Assembly (NCBI RefSeq): GCF_001700435.1
Contig: NZ_LYPC01000027.1
Coordinates: 1,291,522 to 1,355,521, forward strand
Direction of reading: 5' to 3'
DNA length: 64,000 nucleotides
From: Paenibacillus pectinilyticus
Lineage (GTDB): Bacteria; Bacillota; Bacilli; Paenibacillales; NBRC-103111
The notes under the pieces were generated by a model. That model worked only from the letters and a program-made list of their open reading frames with translations. It did no database searches and was not told the origin of the DNA. Positions 15,742 through 24,077 of this stretch are shown here, piece by piece (the stretch's first letter is position 1; the number at the start of each line of letters is the position of its first letter). Made by a program: the position numbers and the translations under genes.

Positions 15742-15820
15742 TTAAGTGAACGCTTACGAAGTCAGTTTTCTGACGAAATCTTAAAGTGGAAGCTTACGAA
15801 GTCAGTTTTCTAACGAAAAC
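15742..15820 (+). repeat. Two-copy tandem repeat of about 40 bp between hepT and ndk
   Basis: GCTTACGAAGTCAGTTTTCT occurs at 15752 and again at 15792. The surrounding bases also match, giving a 40-bp unit repeated twice. Each unit contains a small hairpin (GTCAG-TTTT-CTGAC, one mismatch in copy two). It lies just before the ndk ribosome site. Confidence 0.85.
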
Positions 15821-15840
15821 TTTTAGGAGGTAGTCGTTCA

Positions 15841-16284
15841 ATGGAAAAAACATTTCTCATGGTAAAACCAGATGGCGTACAACGGGGACTTGTCGGCGAG
15901 ATTGTTAAACGGTTTGAACAGAAAGGTTTCCAATTGATTGGCAGCAAGCTGACGGTTATTTCTCGCGAGCAAGCCGAGATTCACTATGCAGAGCATAAAG
16001 GAAAAGATTTTTTCGAGAGACTGGTTAACTTCATTACGTCTGGACCTGTCTTTGCGATGGTTTGGCATGGTGATCAAGTCATTGCCTTATCTCGGACTAT
16101 GATTGGGAAAACCAATTCGCTCGAAGCTGCACCTGGCACCATTCGTGGTGACTTTGCCGTACATACGCATCTTAACCTGATTCATGGTTCAGATTCACCT
16201 GAAAGTGCTGAACGTGAGATCAGTAACTTCTTTCAACCGCAAGAAATTTTTACATACGAAAAGAACATTCAGTATTGGATTTAG
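15841..16284 (+). CDS. ndk: Nucleoside diphosphate kinase
   Basis: 147 residues, ATG behind TAGGAGG. KTFLMVKPDGVQRGLVGEI opens the fold and the active-site histidine is in NLIHGSDSPESA (His 115). It transfers the terminal phosphate from NTPs to NDPs via phosphohistidine. The segment before the active site (RGDFAVHTHLN) differs from the common RGDFG form. Located between hepT and cheR as in B. subtilis; a terminator follows. Confidence 0.96.
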   Translation: MEKTFLMVKPDGVQRGLVGEIVKRFEQKGFQLIGSKLTVISREQAEIHYAEHKGKDFFERLVNFITSGPVFAMVWHGDQVIALSRTMIGKTNSLEAAPGTIRGDFAVHTHLNLIHGSDSPESAEREISNFFQPQEIFTYEKNIQYWI

Positions 16285-16297
16285 ACATGGAATGAGG

Positions 16298-16336
16298 AAA
16301 GAACCTAGTATCTTCACGGATACAGGTTCTTTTTTT
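16298..16336 (+). terminator. Intrinsic terminator after ndk
   Basis: Long stem AAAGAACCT-A-GTATC / GATAC-A-AGGTTCTTT (with one A-A mismatch) and T7. Confidence 0.9.
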
Positions 16337-16411
16337 GTTGATTTATGAAGGAATTTGGTAAACACTCACAGAATGTATCAAGGTAGAAAACAATCAAGGT
16401 GGGTGTACAAC

Positions 16412-17194
16412 ATGGAAGATCAAGATTTTTTGTTGTTTATAAAGAAAATAAAAGAACATACGTCCATTGATCTTGCCCTTTACAAGGAAGCGCAAATGAA
16501 GAGGCGACTAACGACCTTGCGGATGAAGCGAGGCTACAATACGTTTATTGCTTTTTTTGAAGCCATGATGAAAGATAAAGAATTATTTTATGAGTTTCTG
16601 GATCGGATGACCATCAATGTGTCCGAATTTTGGCGGAATCCAAATCGTTGGGAGCTTGTAGAACAAAAATTTATTCCGGAGATGTTAAAAAGAAATCGCA
16701 GATTAAAAATATGGAGCGCAGCCTGCTCCACAGGAGAAGAACCTTACACGCTGGCTATGATATTAGCGGAGCAGGGGGCTTTGAGCGAGACCAATTTACA
16801 CGCAACTGATATTGATGATGGTGCATTGGAGAAAGCGCGAAAAGGCGTATATCTGGACCGTTCGGTACGCGATGTGCCAGCGTCGTATGTAAAAAAATAT
16901 TTTAAACAAGATCAACTGATGTATCACATCTCGGATGACCTGAAGAAATCGATTAAATTTCAAAAACAGAACTTACTGGTGGATACCTTTGATACAGGAT
17001 TCGATCTGATTGTTTGCCGTAATGTCATTATCTATTTCACTGAGGAAGCGAAGCATGTGTTATACCAGAAATTTGCGAAAGCCTTAAAGCCAGGCGGTTT
17101 ATTATTCGTAGGCTCGACAGAACAAATCTTCTCCCCAGGGCAATATGATCTGGAAGCGGCAGATACGTTCTTTTATCGGAAAAAGGGAGTATAA
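16412..17194 (+). CDS. cheR: Chemotaxis protein methyltransferase CheR
   Basis: 260 residues from ATG 16412 with AAGGTGGG upstream. The N-terminal CheR helical domain contains MTINVSEFWRNPNRW (about 77-91); the SAM domain contains IWSAACSTGEEPYTLAM and LIVCRNVIIYF. It methylates glutamates on chemoreceptors. The position after ndk and before aroC follows B. subtilis. There is a 520-bp gap to aroC containing a small gene and a promoter. Confidence 0.94.
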   Translation: MEDQDFLLFIKKIKEHTSIDLALYKEAQMKRRLTTLRMKRGYNTFIAFFEAMMKDKELFYEFLDRMTINVSEFWRNPNRWELVEQKFIPEMLKRNRRLKIWSAACSTGEEPYTLAMILAEQGALSETNLHATDIDDGALEKARKGVYLDRSVRDVPASYVKKYFKQDQLMYHISDDLKKSIKFQKQNLLVDTFDTGFDLIVCRNVIIYFTEEAKHVLYQKFAKALKPGGLLFVGSTEQIFSPGQYDLEAADTFFYRKKGV

Positions 17195-17286
17195 GAACTT
17201 CCATATCTTCCAATACTAAGATGTAGCAAAGCAAAGGGCGGCTGAGTTCACTCTTTGTACACTGCATACACGCTTAGGGGGCTATC

Positions 17287-17451
17287 ATGGACAAACGCAA
17301 GGTGATAACTGCTTACCGCAGGGGAATGATCTCGATTCAAGAATGTGCTCAAATTTTAGGAGTCGACTCGTCACAAATCACGGGTCTGATGAATGATCCT
17401 CAGCTTTGTGAGCCTCCGAGGGTCGTCCAGAAGCAGCCTATGCACGGGTAA
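17287..17451 (+). CDS. Small HTH-like protein, 54 residues
   Basis: ATG GAC AAA at 17287 with AGGGGGG six bases upstream gives 54 codons and a TAA stop. The N-terminal 36 residues read as a short helix-turn-helix: MISIQECAQILGVDSSQITG after a basic MDKRKVITAYRRG. The C-terminus is short and proline-rich. The strong ribosome site and sensible codons favour a real gene. It may be a DNA-binding protein or the remnant of one. No family was recognised. A sigma-A promoter follows it. Confidence 0.55.
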   Translation: MDKRKVITAYRRGMISIQECAQILGVDSSQITGLMNDPQLCEPPRVVQKQPMHG

Positions 17452-17534
17452 TTCTTGCTCTTGTCTAGATGATGACACGCTAACGCGATAGGGTTTATCC
17501 CTGACGTGTGATGCGTGTTTTTGCATTTGTGTTG

Positions 17535-17563
17535 TTGCCAAACCTGAGTAGCTATACTATAAT
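17535..17563 (+). promoter_or_regulatory. Sigma-A promoter of the aro operon
   Basis: TTGCCA (17535-17540), 17 bp, TATAAT (17558-17563). Transcription would start about 17570, giving a leader of about 150 nt before aroC. No T-box or known riboswitch was recognised in that leader. Confidence 0.75.
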
Positions 17564-17717
17564 GACAACAGATAATCGCGCGTCAAAGCGCTAAAGTGCT
17601 CGTTGCTGTCGAAAATAATCGAATATGCGCGAAGCAAGTATGCTCGGTTTTTCCATACAATTATGTTTATATACGGAGTTTGATTTTCTTCGTAAAATTC
17701 TTAGGGGGTAACGGATT

Positions 17718-18881
17718 GTGAGATATTTAACAGCTGGTGAAACGCATGGCCCGCAGCTCACTGCGATTATTGAAGGGTTCCCAAGTAATGTAACCCTGAA
17801 CTTTGAAGACTTGAACCATCAATTACATAGACGTCAAAAAGGCTACGGTCGGGGTCGTCGGATGCAAATTGAGAAAGATACAGCGACCTTTGCTGGCGGC
17901 GTTCGTCACGGTAAAACAACAGGTGCGCCAATTGCCCTAGTTGTCGTGAATAACGATTGGAAGCACTGGACTACGGTTATGGGGATTGAACCCGTTGAAG
18001 AAGATAACGAAGGCAAGCGTCGTGTAAATCGTCCACGTCCTGGACACGCAGATTTGAACGGCGGCCTTAAATATAATCAAAAAGATTTACGTAACATTTT
18101 GGAAAGATCAAGCGCACGTGAAACGACGATGCGTGTTGCGACTGGCGCAGTTGCGCGTCAATTGTTGGCTGAGTTTGGTATCAAAGTAGCTGGACAAGTT
18201 ATCCGTATTGGAGATGTCGAAGTAGAGCGTCAAGATCTGTCTGTTGATGAACTGATTCGAATTACGGAAGAATCACCAGTACGCGTGGTTGATAAAGAAG
18301 CAGAAGCGAAAATGATCGCTGCAATCGATGCTGCCAAAGAAGACGGGGATACCCTGGGTGGTATCGTTGAGGTTATTATCGAAGGCGTGCCAGTTGGTTT
18401 GGGCAGTCATGTTCAATGGGATCGCAAATTAGATGGTAAAATTGCACAAGCCGTTCTTTCCATCCAAGCGTTCAAAGGCGTTGAATTCGGTATTGGCTTC
18501 GAAGCAGCAGAACGCAGAGGCTCTAATGTACATGATGAAATTCTATATACACAAGAAGAAGGTTTCAGACGTAGAACGAATCGTGCTGGAGGCTTTGAGG
18601 GCGGTATGACAACTGGCGAACAAATCATCGTTCGCGGAGTCATGAAGCCGATCTCGACGTTATACAAACCGCTGCAAAGCGTTGATATCGATACGAAGGA
18701 AGTCTTCACGGCGCAGGTAGAACGTTCTGACACCTGTGCAGTGCCTGCCGCAGGCGTCATCATGGAGAACGTCATCGCATGGGAAGTAGCGAATGCGTTA
18801 CTAGATAAATTTGGCGGAGACTCCATCGAAGAAATTCGTGCTAACCTTGCGAATTTCCTCAAGCAAGTGGAGAACTACTAA
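17718..18881 (+). CDS. aroC: Chorismate synthase
   Basis: 387 residues, GTG start behind TAGGGGGT. MRYLTAGETHGPQLTAIIEG and RPGHADLNGGLKYN are chorismate synthase signatures, as are RSSARETTMRVATGAVAR and RTNRAGGFEGGMTTGE. It converts EPSP to chorismate with reduced FMN. Called aroF in B. subtilis. First gene of the aromatic supraoperon; aroB begins one base after its stop. Confidence 0.97.
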   Translation: MRYLTAGETHGPQLTAIIEGFPSNVTLNFEDLNHQLHRRQKGYGRGRRMQIEKDTATFAGGVRHGKTTGAPIALVVVNNDWKHWTTVMGIEPVEEDNEGKRRVNRPRPGHADLNGGLKYNQKDLRNILERSSARETTMRVATGAVARQLLAEFGIKVAGQVIRIGDVEVERQDLSVDELIRITEESPVRVVDKEAEAKMIAAIDAAKEDGDTLGGIVEVIIEGVPVGLGSHVQWDRKLDGKIAQAVLSIQAFKGVEFGIGFEAAERRGSNVHDEILYTQEEGFRRRTNRAGGFEGGMTTGEQIIVRGVMKPISTLYKPLQSVDIDTKEVFTAQVERSDTCAVPAAGVIMENVIAWEVANALLDKFGGDSIEEIRANLANFLKQVENY

Positions 18882-18882
18882 G

Positions 18883-19977
18883 ATGAGAGAACTTACCGTA
18901 GAGCTTGGAGAACGGTCTTATCCCATTTATATTGGCCAAGGCATTCTTACCAATATCACGGCCCTGTTCGATCGCGCGAAGCTTAGCCGCAAATCGCCGC
19001 TGCTTATCGTCACCGACGAATCGGTGGCGGCCTTGCACTTGGAGCGCGTCCTGACGCTGCTCCGTGAAGGCGGCTTCGCCGCGACGGCCTGCGTCGTGCC
19101 TGCAGGCGAAACGTCCAAATCCCTCGCGCAGCTCGAGGGAATCGTTACAGCCGCCCTCCAGGCGGGCCTTGATCGCAGTTCTGCGATCGTTGCCCTTGGA
19201 GGAGGCGTGGTCGGCGATCTCGCCGGCTTCGCAGCGGCGAGCTTCATGCGCGGGATCCGCTTCGTGCAGATCCCGACAACCATCCTTGCCCACGACAGTT
19301 CGGTCGGCGGCAAGGTAGCGGTCAATCACCCGATGGCGAAGAACATCATCGGGGCCTTTCACCAGCCAGAGCTGGTCCTCTTCGACATCGACTTGCTCAT
19401 GACACTGCCACTGCGCGATGTCAAAGCAGGGTTGTCTGAGGTGATCAAGCATGGCTTGATCTGGGATGCTGCTTTTACGCAGTGGTGTGATGAGAACGCT
19501 GACAAACTGTTAGCTTTAGATCCAGAAGCACTGAGTTACGCGCTATATATCGGTTGCCAAGTGAAGGCAATCGTGGTGTCACAAGATGAGCGGGAGAATG
19601 ATCTTCGCGCGATCTTAAATCTGGGACACACAATTGGTCACGCATTAGAAGCTGTAGCTGGCTATGGTGAGCTGCTGCATGGTGAAGCCATTTCCATCGG
19701 AATGGTGGGCGCAGCCAAGCTTGCGCAGCAGTTTGGGTACAGTGAAGACATTCATACGGTAACCAAAGGTTTGTTTGTGAAATTTGGTTTGCCGGTTAGT
19801 ATACCGCCACATTTGGATACGGACATGATCATGAGTGCCATGATGCATGATAAGAAATTCAAAGAAGGTACGATGGTCTACATCATTCCAACTGAAATTG
19901 GCAAGGTCGAGATCCGAAAAGATGTAACAACGGAGCAAGTTAGGCAAATTGTTGACCTTCTAAAAGGGGAGAAATAA
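18883..19977 (+). CDS. aroB: 3-dehydroquinate synthase
   Basis: 364 residues, ATG 18883, one base after aroC. NAD-binding GGGVVGDLAGFAAASFMRGI near 100-119; zinc ligands in SEVIKHG, NLGHTIGHALE and LHGEAISIG. It makes 3-dehydroquinate from DAHP in the shikimate route. About 18955-19440 (residues 25-185) is much richer in G and C than the flanks, with GCG/GGC/CTC codons, while the 3' part returns to local usage. The protein appears intact. Confidence 0.96.
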   Translation: MRELTVELGERSYPIYIGQGILTNITALFDRAKLSRKSPLLIVTDESVAALHLERVLTLLREGGFAATACVVPAGETSKSLAQLEGIVTAALQAGLDRSSAIVALGGGVVGDLAGFAAASFMRGIRFVQIPTTILAHDSSVGGKVAVNHPMAKNIIGAFHQPELVLFDIDLLMTLPLRDVKAGLSEVIKHGLIWDAAFTQWCDENADKLLALDPEALSYALYIGCQVKAIVVSQDERENDLRAILNLGHTIGHALEAVAGYGELLHGEAISIGMVGAAKLAQQFGYSEDIHTVTKGLFVKFGLPVSIPPHLDTDMIMSAMMHDKKFKEGTMVYIIPTEIGKVEIRKDVTTEQVRQIVDLLKGEK

Positions 19978-19980
19978 CCG

Positions 19981-20367
19981 ATGTATTTAAGGGGAATTCG
20001 CGGCGCAACAACGGTTGAACAGAATAATGCAGACGAAATTCTAGCTGCAACGAGTGAGCTTCTTCAAGCCATTGTAGAAGCAAATGATTTCCATCCGGAA
20101 GATATCGGATCGGTTTTCATCACGGTAACAGAAGATATCACAGCGACGTTTCCCGCAAGAGCGATCCGTACGCTGATTGGCTGGGAGCTTGTCCCTTTAA
20201 TGTGTTCTTTGGAAGTGCCAGTTGAAAATGCTTTGCCGAAATGCATTCGTTTGATGGTACAAGTAAATACAACCAAAACACAAGCTGAAATCAACCATGT
20301 GTATCTGAAAGAAGCTAAAGCACTTCGTCCTGATATTGTTAAATTGACAAATGAAGCTACCCGGTAG
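19981..20367 (+). CDS. aroH: Chorismate mutase, AroH type
   Basis: 128 residues, ATG four bases after aroB. YLRGIRGATTVEQN matches the N-terminus of the monofunctional trimeric B. subtilis-type enzyme; SVFITVTEDITATFPARAIR follows. It converts chorismate to prephenate for Phe and Tyr. Its TAG stop begins the run of NAG triplets that forms the TRAP site, so the gene end and the trp leader are fused. Confidence 0.95.
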   Translation: MYLRGIRGATTVEQNNADEILAATSELLQAIVEANDFHPEDIGSVFITVTEDITATFPARAIRTLIGWELVPLMCSLEVPVENALPKCIRLMVQVNTTKTQAEINHVYLKEAKALRPDIVKLTNEATR

Positions 20368-20592
20368 TATAGTGAAATTAGATGAGTTTAGGTTAGTAGA
20401 GCAGAGTTTAGTCGAGTAGAGCAGAGCCCAGTTGAGATGAGAAAAAGGTAAATAGCTTTCGTGTGATACCAAGATCGTTCCTTTAGGGATCGTTTGTTTG
20501 GTCATACCCAGCCATCATTCTCTTTTTTTCACATTCATCCTGATCGTCTACTGAAACTAAAGTCAACCTCTACCCTAGGTAGAGGTTTTTTT
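20365..20592 (+). promoter_or_regulatory. trp operon leader: TRAP site, antiterminator and terminator
   Basis: NAG triplets start at 20379, 20384, 20389 and every 5 nt up to 20439. That is 13 positions, 12 of them GAG or UAG and one (20429) CAG; TAGs at 20365 and 20370 precede them. Period 5 (2-nt spacers) is the optimal TRAP geometry. A strong terminator lies at 20565-20592. A rival antiterminator can form by pairing GTAGAG (20396-20401) with CTCTAC (20568-20573) and TTTAG (20407-20411) with CTAAA (20557-20561). TRAP binding would cover the 5' strands and favour termination when tryptophan is plentiful. Confidence 0.85.
20565..20592 (+). terminator. trp attenuator terminator
   Basis: Perfect 10-bp stem AACCTCTACC / GGTAGAGGTT with a CTA loop and T7, 66 bp before trpE. 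Confidence 0.92.
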
Positions 20593-20657
20593 GTATTCGA
20601 ATAGAGTTTTGAGCGCCGCAAAAGTGAGCAGCTCACAAGCTGAGAGGGGATGTTTCC

Positions 20658-22205
20658 ATGTATACACCTGAATTGCAAGAAGTCATTCGTTTGTCCAAAG
20701 ATTATAATTTAATCCCAGTGGTGCGTCATTTGCTAGCAGATACCGAGACGCCAATTCGTGTTTTCCAACATTTATATCAAGAGCCGCGTGCTTTTCTATT
20801 AGAAAGCGTAGAGGGAGGAGTGAAATGGGCCCGCTATTCGTTTCTTGGCAGCGATCCTTTCTTGATGATCACGGCGAAGCATGGAAAAACAACGGTTGAA
20901 ACGGGGTCCGAGAAGAAAGTCACGGATGAGAAACCCATCGAAGTGTTGAAAGCCTACCTTCGTGCCTACTCCAGCCCACAGCTTGCTGATCTTCCGCGGT
21001 TTACTGGCGGTGCTGTTGGATTCTTCGGATATGACTTGCTCCAATACTATGAGAAATTACCAGCTCATCAAATAGATGATTTACAAATGAATGACATTCA
21101 ATTCATGTTCTGTGATCAAGTGATCGTGTTTGATCATTTCAAACAACAGATTAAAGTGATCGCGAACCTGCATGTTCCCCAATTCGCAACGGATGCTGAT
21201 ATCGCGAAGGCGTATCAAGCAACCTGTGAGAAAATTGATGCGACGATTGAGAAAATCAAACGCCCGTTAAGTTCGGACACGATGACACACAATCCAATCG
21301 TATCTGAGCCTGAGCTAGGCGAGATTCGCTCGAACATCACGAAGGAAAAGTACATCGCCAATGTCAACAAAGCGAAGGAATACATTCGTGCCGGCGACAT
21401 TTTCCAAGTGGTGCTTTCACAACGTTTTGAAATGGAAACGACGGTATCGCCACTTCAGGTATATCGTGTGCTTCGTACGATGAATCCATCTCCTTATATG
21501 TACGTATTGAAAATGGATGACGAGGTAGTCGTAGGTACGTCTCCAGAGTTACTGGTACGTGTAGAAGAGGAGAAAGTTGAGACGCGTCCGATAGCTGGAA
21601 CGAGGCCCCGTGGCAAGACGCCTGAAGAAGATCAAGCTCTCGAAGTTGAGTTGCTTGCAGATGAGAAAGAGCGCGCTGAGCATTTAATGCTTGTAGACTT
21701 AGGCCGCAATGATATCGGACGTGTATCTGAGTTTGGAACGGTTAAGTGCGACACCTTCATGGACATCGAACGTTATTCACACGTGATGCATATCGTTTCC
21801 AACGTCTCCGGTAAAATTGCGAAGGATAAAGATTTCTTTGATGCCTTCTTATCCTGCATGCCTGCAGGAACGGTATCTGGTGCTCCGAAATTACGTGCGA
21901 TGGGGATTATTGCTGAGTTGGAACCCGAATCTCGCGGTTCTTACGCCGGAGCCATCGGTTATCTAGGATTTTCCGGTAATTTGGACACTTGCATTACGAT
22001 TCGGACCATCGTTTTCAAAAAAGGAAAAGCCTACGTACAAGCAGGAGCAGGCATCGTATGGGATTCCGTACCTGAGAGCGAGTATCAAGAAACAGTGAAC
22101 AAAGCAACGGCTTTGCTGAAATCCATTCGAATGGCGGAAGCCATGTTCAGTCCAGAGCCTAGACCTATTAGCGATATTAACAAAGATTATTTTGTTAACT
22201 CATAG
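20658..22205 (+). CDS. trpE: Anthranilate synthase component I
   Basis: 515 residues, ATG after GAGAGGGGATG. The N-terminal FLLESVEGG carries the LLES motif tied to tryptophan feedback binding. The C-terminal chorismate-binding domain has SPYMYVLKMDDEVVVGTSPE, ETRPIAGTRPRG and DLGRNDIGRV. It makes anthranilate from chorismate using ammonia from a TrpG subunit. No trpG is in this operon, as in B. subtilis where the shared amidotransferase gene lies with the folate genes. First gene after the attenuator. Confidence 0.97.
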   Translation: MYTPELQEVIRLSKDYNLIPVVRHLLADTETPIRVFQHLYQEPRAFLLESVEGGVKWARYSFLGSDPFLMITAKHGKTTVETGSEKKVTDEKPIEVLKAYLRAYSSPQLADLPRFTGGAVGFFGYDLLQYYEKLPAHQIDDLQMNDIQFMFCDQVIVFDHFKQQIKVIANLHVPQFATDADIAKAYQATCEKIDATIEKIKRPLSSDTMTHNPIVSEPELGEIRSNITKEKYIANVNKAKEYIRAGDIFQVVLSQRFEMETTVSPLQVYRVLRTMNPSPYMYVLKMDDEVVVGTSPELLVRVEEEKVETRPIAGTRPRGKTPEEDQALEVELLADEKERAEHLMLVDLGRNDIGRVSEFGTVKCDTFMDIERYSHVMHIVSNVSGKIAKDKDFFDAFLSCMPAGTVSGAPKLRAMGIIAELEPESRGSYAGAIGYLGFSGNLDTCITIRTIVFKKGKAYVQAGAGIVWDSVPESEYQETVNKATALLKSIRMAEAMFSPEPRPISDINKDYFVNS

Positions 22206-22220
22206 GAGAAGAGAGGGACG

Positions 22221-23267
22221 ATGAACATGAGTGAAACAATTTCAATTCAGCAAGCTCTTAAGAAAGTGATCAGTGGTAATCACCTGTCTCGTGAGGAAGC
22301 ACGGGGCGTTATGTCTGAAATTATGGACGGGGCGGCTTCTCCTGCACAGATTGGGAGTTTATTGACCGCATTGTGTATCAAAGGTGAAACGTTTGAAGAA
22401 ATTACTGGCTTCGCGGAAACGATGCGCAGTAAGGCACTTCAAATGGATGTACTGCAAAGCGATCTACTCGATACTTGCGGAACAGGTGGAGATGGCGCGG
22501 AGACTTTCAACATCTCGACTACGGCAGCAATTGTAGCGTCAGCAGGCGGTATTCGTGTAGCAAAGCATGGGAATAGAGCGATGTCGAGCAAAAGCGGGAG
22601 CGCAGACGTCTTAGAAGCGTTAGGCGTGAAAATTACACTTAGCGGTGAACAAGCTGCGAAGTGTCTAGAACGCACGGGGATTTGTTTCATGTTTGCGCAA
22701 GCTTATCATCAATCGATGAAGCATGTCGCTGCGCCTCGCCGGGAGCTTGGTTTTAGAACTGTGTTTAATCTACTTGGTCCATTAACGAATCCTGCGGGAG
22801 CGGATCGTCAAGTTCTCGGTGTTTTTGACAGAACGAAGACGGAACTGATCGCCCAATCCTTACAAGCGCTAGGCTTGAAACGTGCGTTGGTCGTAGCCAG
22901 CGAAGATGGCTTGGATGAATTCAGCATCTCAGCGCCTACGAAGGTAACGGAGTTGAAATCCGATGTCATTCAGACTTATACGATTACACCGGATGATCTT
23001 GGCCTTCGCGCACATAGCATCAAGGATGTAGCGGGTGGAGATGCCATGCTCAATGCTGAAATTATTCGTCATATTTTTGCAGGTGAGAAAGGTCCTCATC
23101 GTGACATCGTGTTGGCAAATGCAGCAGCTTGTTTCTATGTAACAGGTCAAGTGGGCACACTGCAGCAAGGTGTTAAATTTGCAGCTGATGTCATTGACTC
23201 CGGTCGTGCGGAACAGAAATTGAACGATTTAATCCAATACACAGGAGAATTATGCCATGTTTCTTGA
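22221..23267 (+). CDS. trpD: Anthranilate phosphoribosyltransferase
   Basis: 348 residues; ATG 22221, with an alternative ATG two codons on. PRPP-binding loop LDTCGTGGDGAETFNIST, then KHGNRAMSSKSGSADVLEAL and GFRTVFNLLGPLTNPAGA. It joins anthranilate to PRPP. Overlaps trpC by 11 bp, implying coupled translation. Confidence 0.97.
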   Translation: MNMSETISIQQALKKVISGNHLSREEARGVMSEIMDGAASPAQIGSLLTALCIKGETFEEITGFAETMRSKALQMDVLQSDLLDTCGTGGDGAETFNISTTAAIVASAGGIRVAKHGNRAMSSKSGSADVLEALGVKITLSGEQAAKCLERTGICFMFAQAYHQSMKHVAAPRRELGFRTVFNLLGPLTNPAGADRQVLGVFDRTKTELIAQSLQALGLKRALVVASEDGLDEFSISAPTKVTELKSDVIQTYTITPDDLGLRAHSIKDVAGGDAMLNAEIIRHIFAGEKGPHRDIVLANAAACFYVTGQVGTLQQGVKFAADVIDSGRAEQKLNDLIQYTGELCHVS

Positions 23268-24051
23268 TAAAATTGTTGCCACAAAACGCCTAGAGGTTGA
23301 AGCGATGAGCGGATTTTCGATTGCAGAGGCAGAGAAGCTGATTGCTCAGCTTCCTCCTTGCCTAGGCTTTGAACAGGCGCTGACCGTGCGCAAGAACCGT
23401 GAGGTAGGGCTTATTGCGGAAGTGAAGAAAGCTTCCCCCTCAAAGGGCTTGATTCGTGAGGACTTTGATCCAGTTGGTTTAGCTCAAGCTTATGAGCGAG
23501 CAGGTGCGGATTGTATTTCCGTTTTGACGGATGTGTCATACTTCCAAGGCAGTAATGACTATCTGCAAGCTGTTCGCAAAGCAGTCAACGTACCGTTGCT
23601 TCGCAAAGATTTCACCATTGATCCGAAACAAATCTATGAAGCGAGATTGCTTGGCGCAGATGCTATTTTGCTAATTGCGGCGATTTTGACAACGGATCAA
23701 ATGAAGTCCTACTTATCTTTAGCGAAGGACCTCGGTTTGGATGCGTTGGTGGAAGTACATGATCGTGAAGAGCTGGAGCGGGCGCTAACGTTGGATACGC
23801 AATTGATCGGTGTGAATAACCGCAATTTGAAAACATTTGTAACTGATTTAGGTACGACGGAAGAATTAATTAATTTGATGCCAAAAGGGAAAACAGTTGT
23901 CAGCGAAAGCGGCATTTCCTCCGTGGCGGATATGAGCTTTGTACAGCAAGTGGGTGCACAAGCCGTGTTAATCGGTGAGCATTTCATGCGTCAACCTGTG
24001 GTTGAACAAGCCGTATATGACTTGATGGGTGAGCGGGTCACAAAGGCGTAG
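23257..24051 (+). CDS. trpC: Indole-3-glycerol phosphate synthase
   Basis: 264 residues, ATG inside the end of trpD. A TIM barrel with LIAEVKKASPSKGLIREDFD, PLLRKDFTIDPKQIYEARLL and VVSESGISSVADM, the usual TrpC active-site and phosphate-binding segments. It closes the indole ring from CdRP. Not fused to trpF. Confidence 0.97.
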   Translation: MFLDKIVATKRLEVEAMSGFSIAEAEKLIAQLPPCLGFEQALTVRKNREVGLIAEVKKASPSKGLIREDFDPVGLAQAYERAGADCISVLTDVSYFQGSNDYLQAVRKAVNVPLLRKDFTIDPKQIYEARLLGADAILLIAAILTTDQMKSYLSLAKDLGLDALVEVHDREELERALTLDTQLIGVNNRNLKTFVTDLGTTEELINLMPKGKTVVSESGISSVADMSFVQQVGAQAVLIGEHFMRQPVVEQAVYDLMGERVTKA

Positions 24052-24077
24052 GAACAAGGAAGAAAGAGGCGAATTTC

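Noticed and set aside
18859..19452. A 197-residue minus-strand frame over aroB
   Set aside because: Shadow of the GC-rich block in aroB; no ribosome site and no family likeness.
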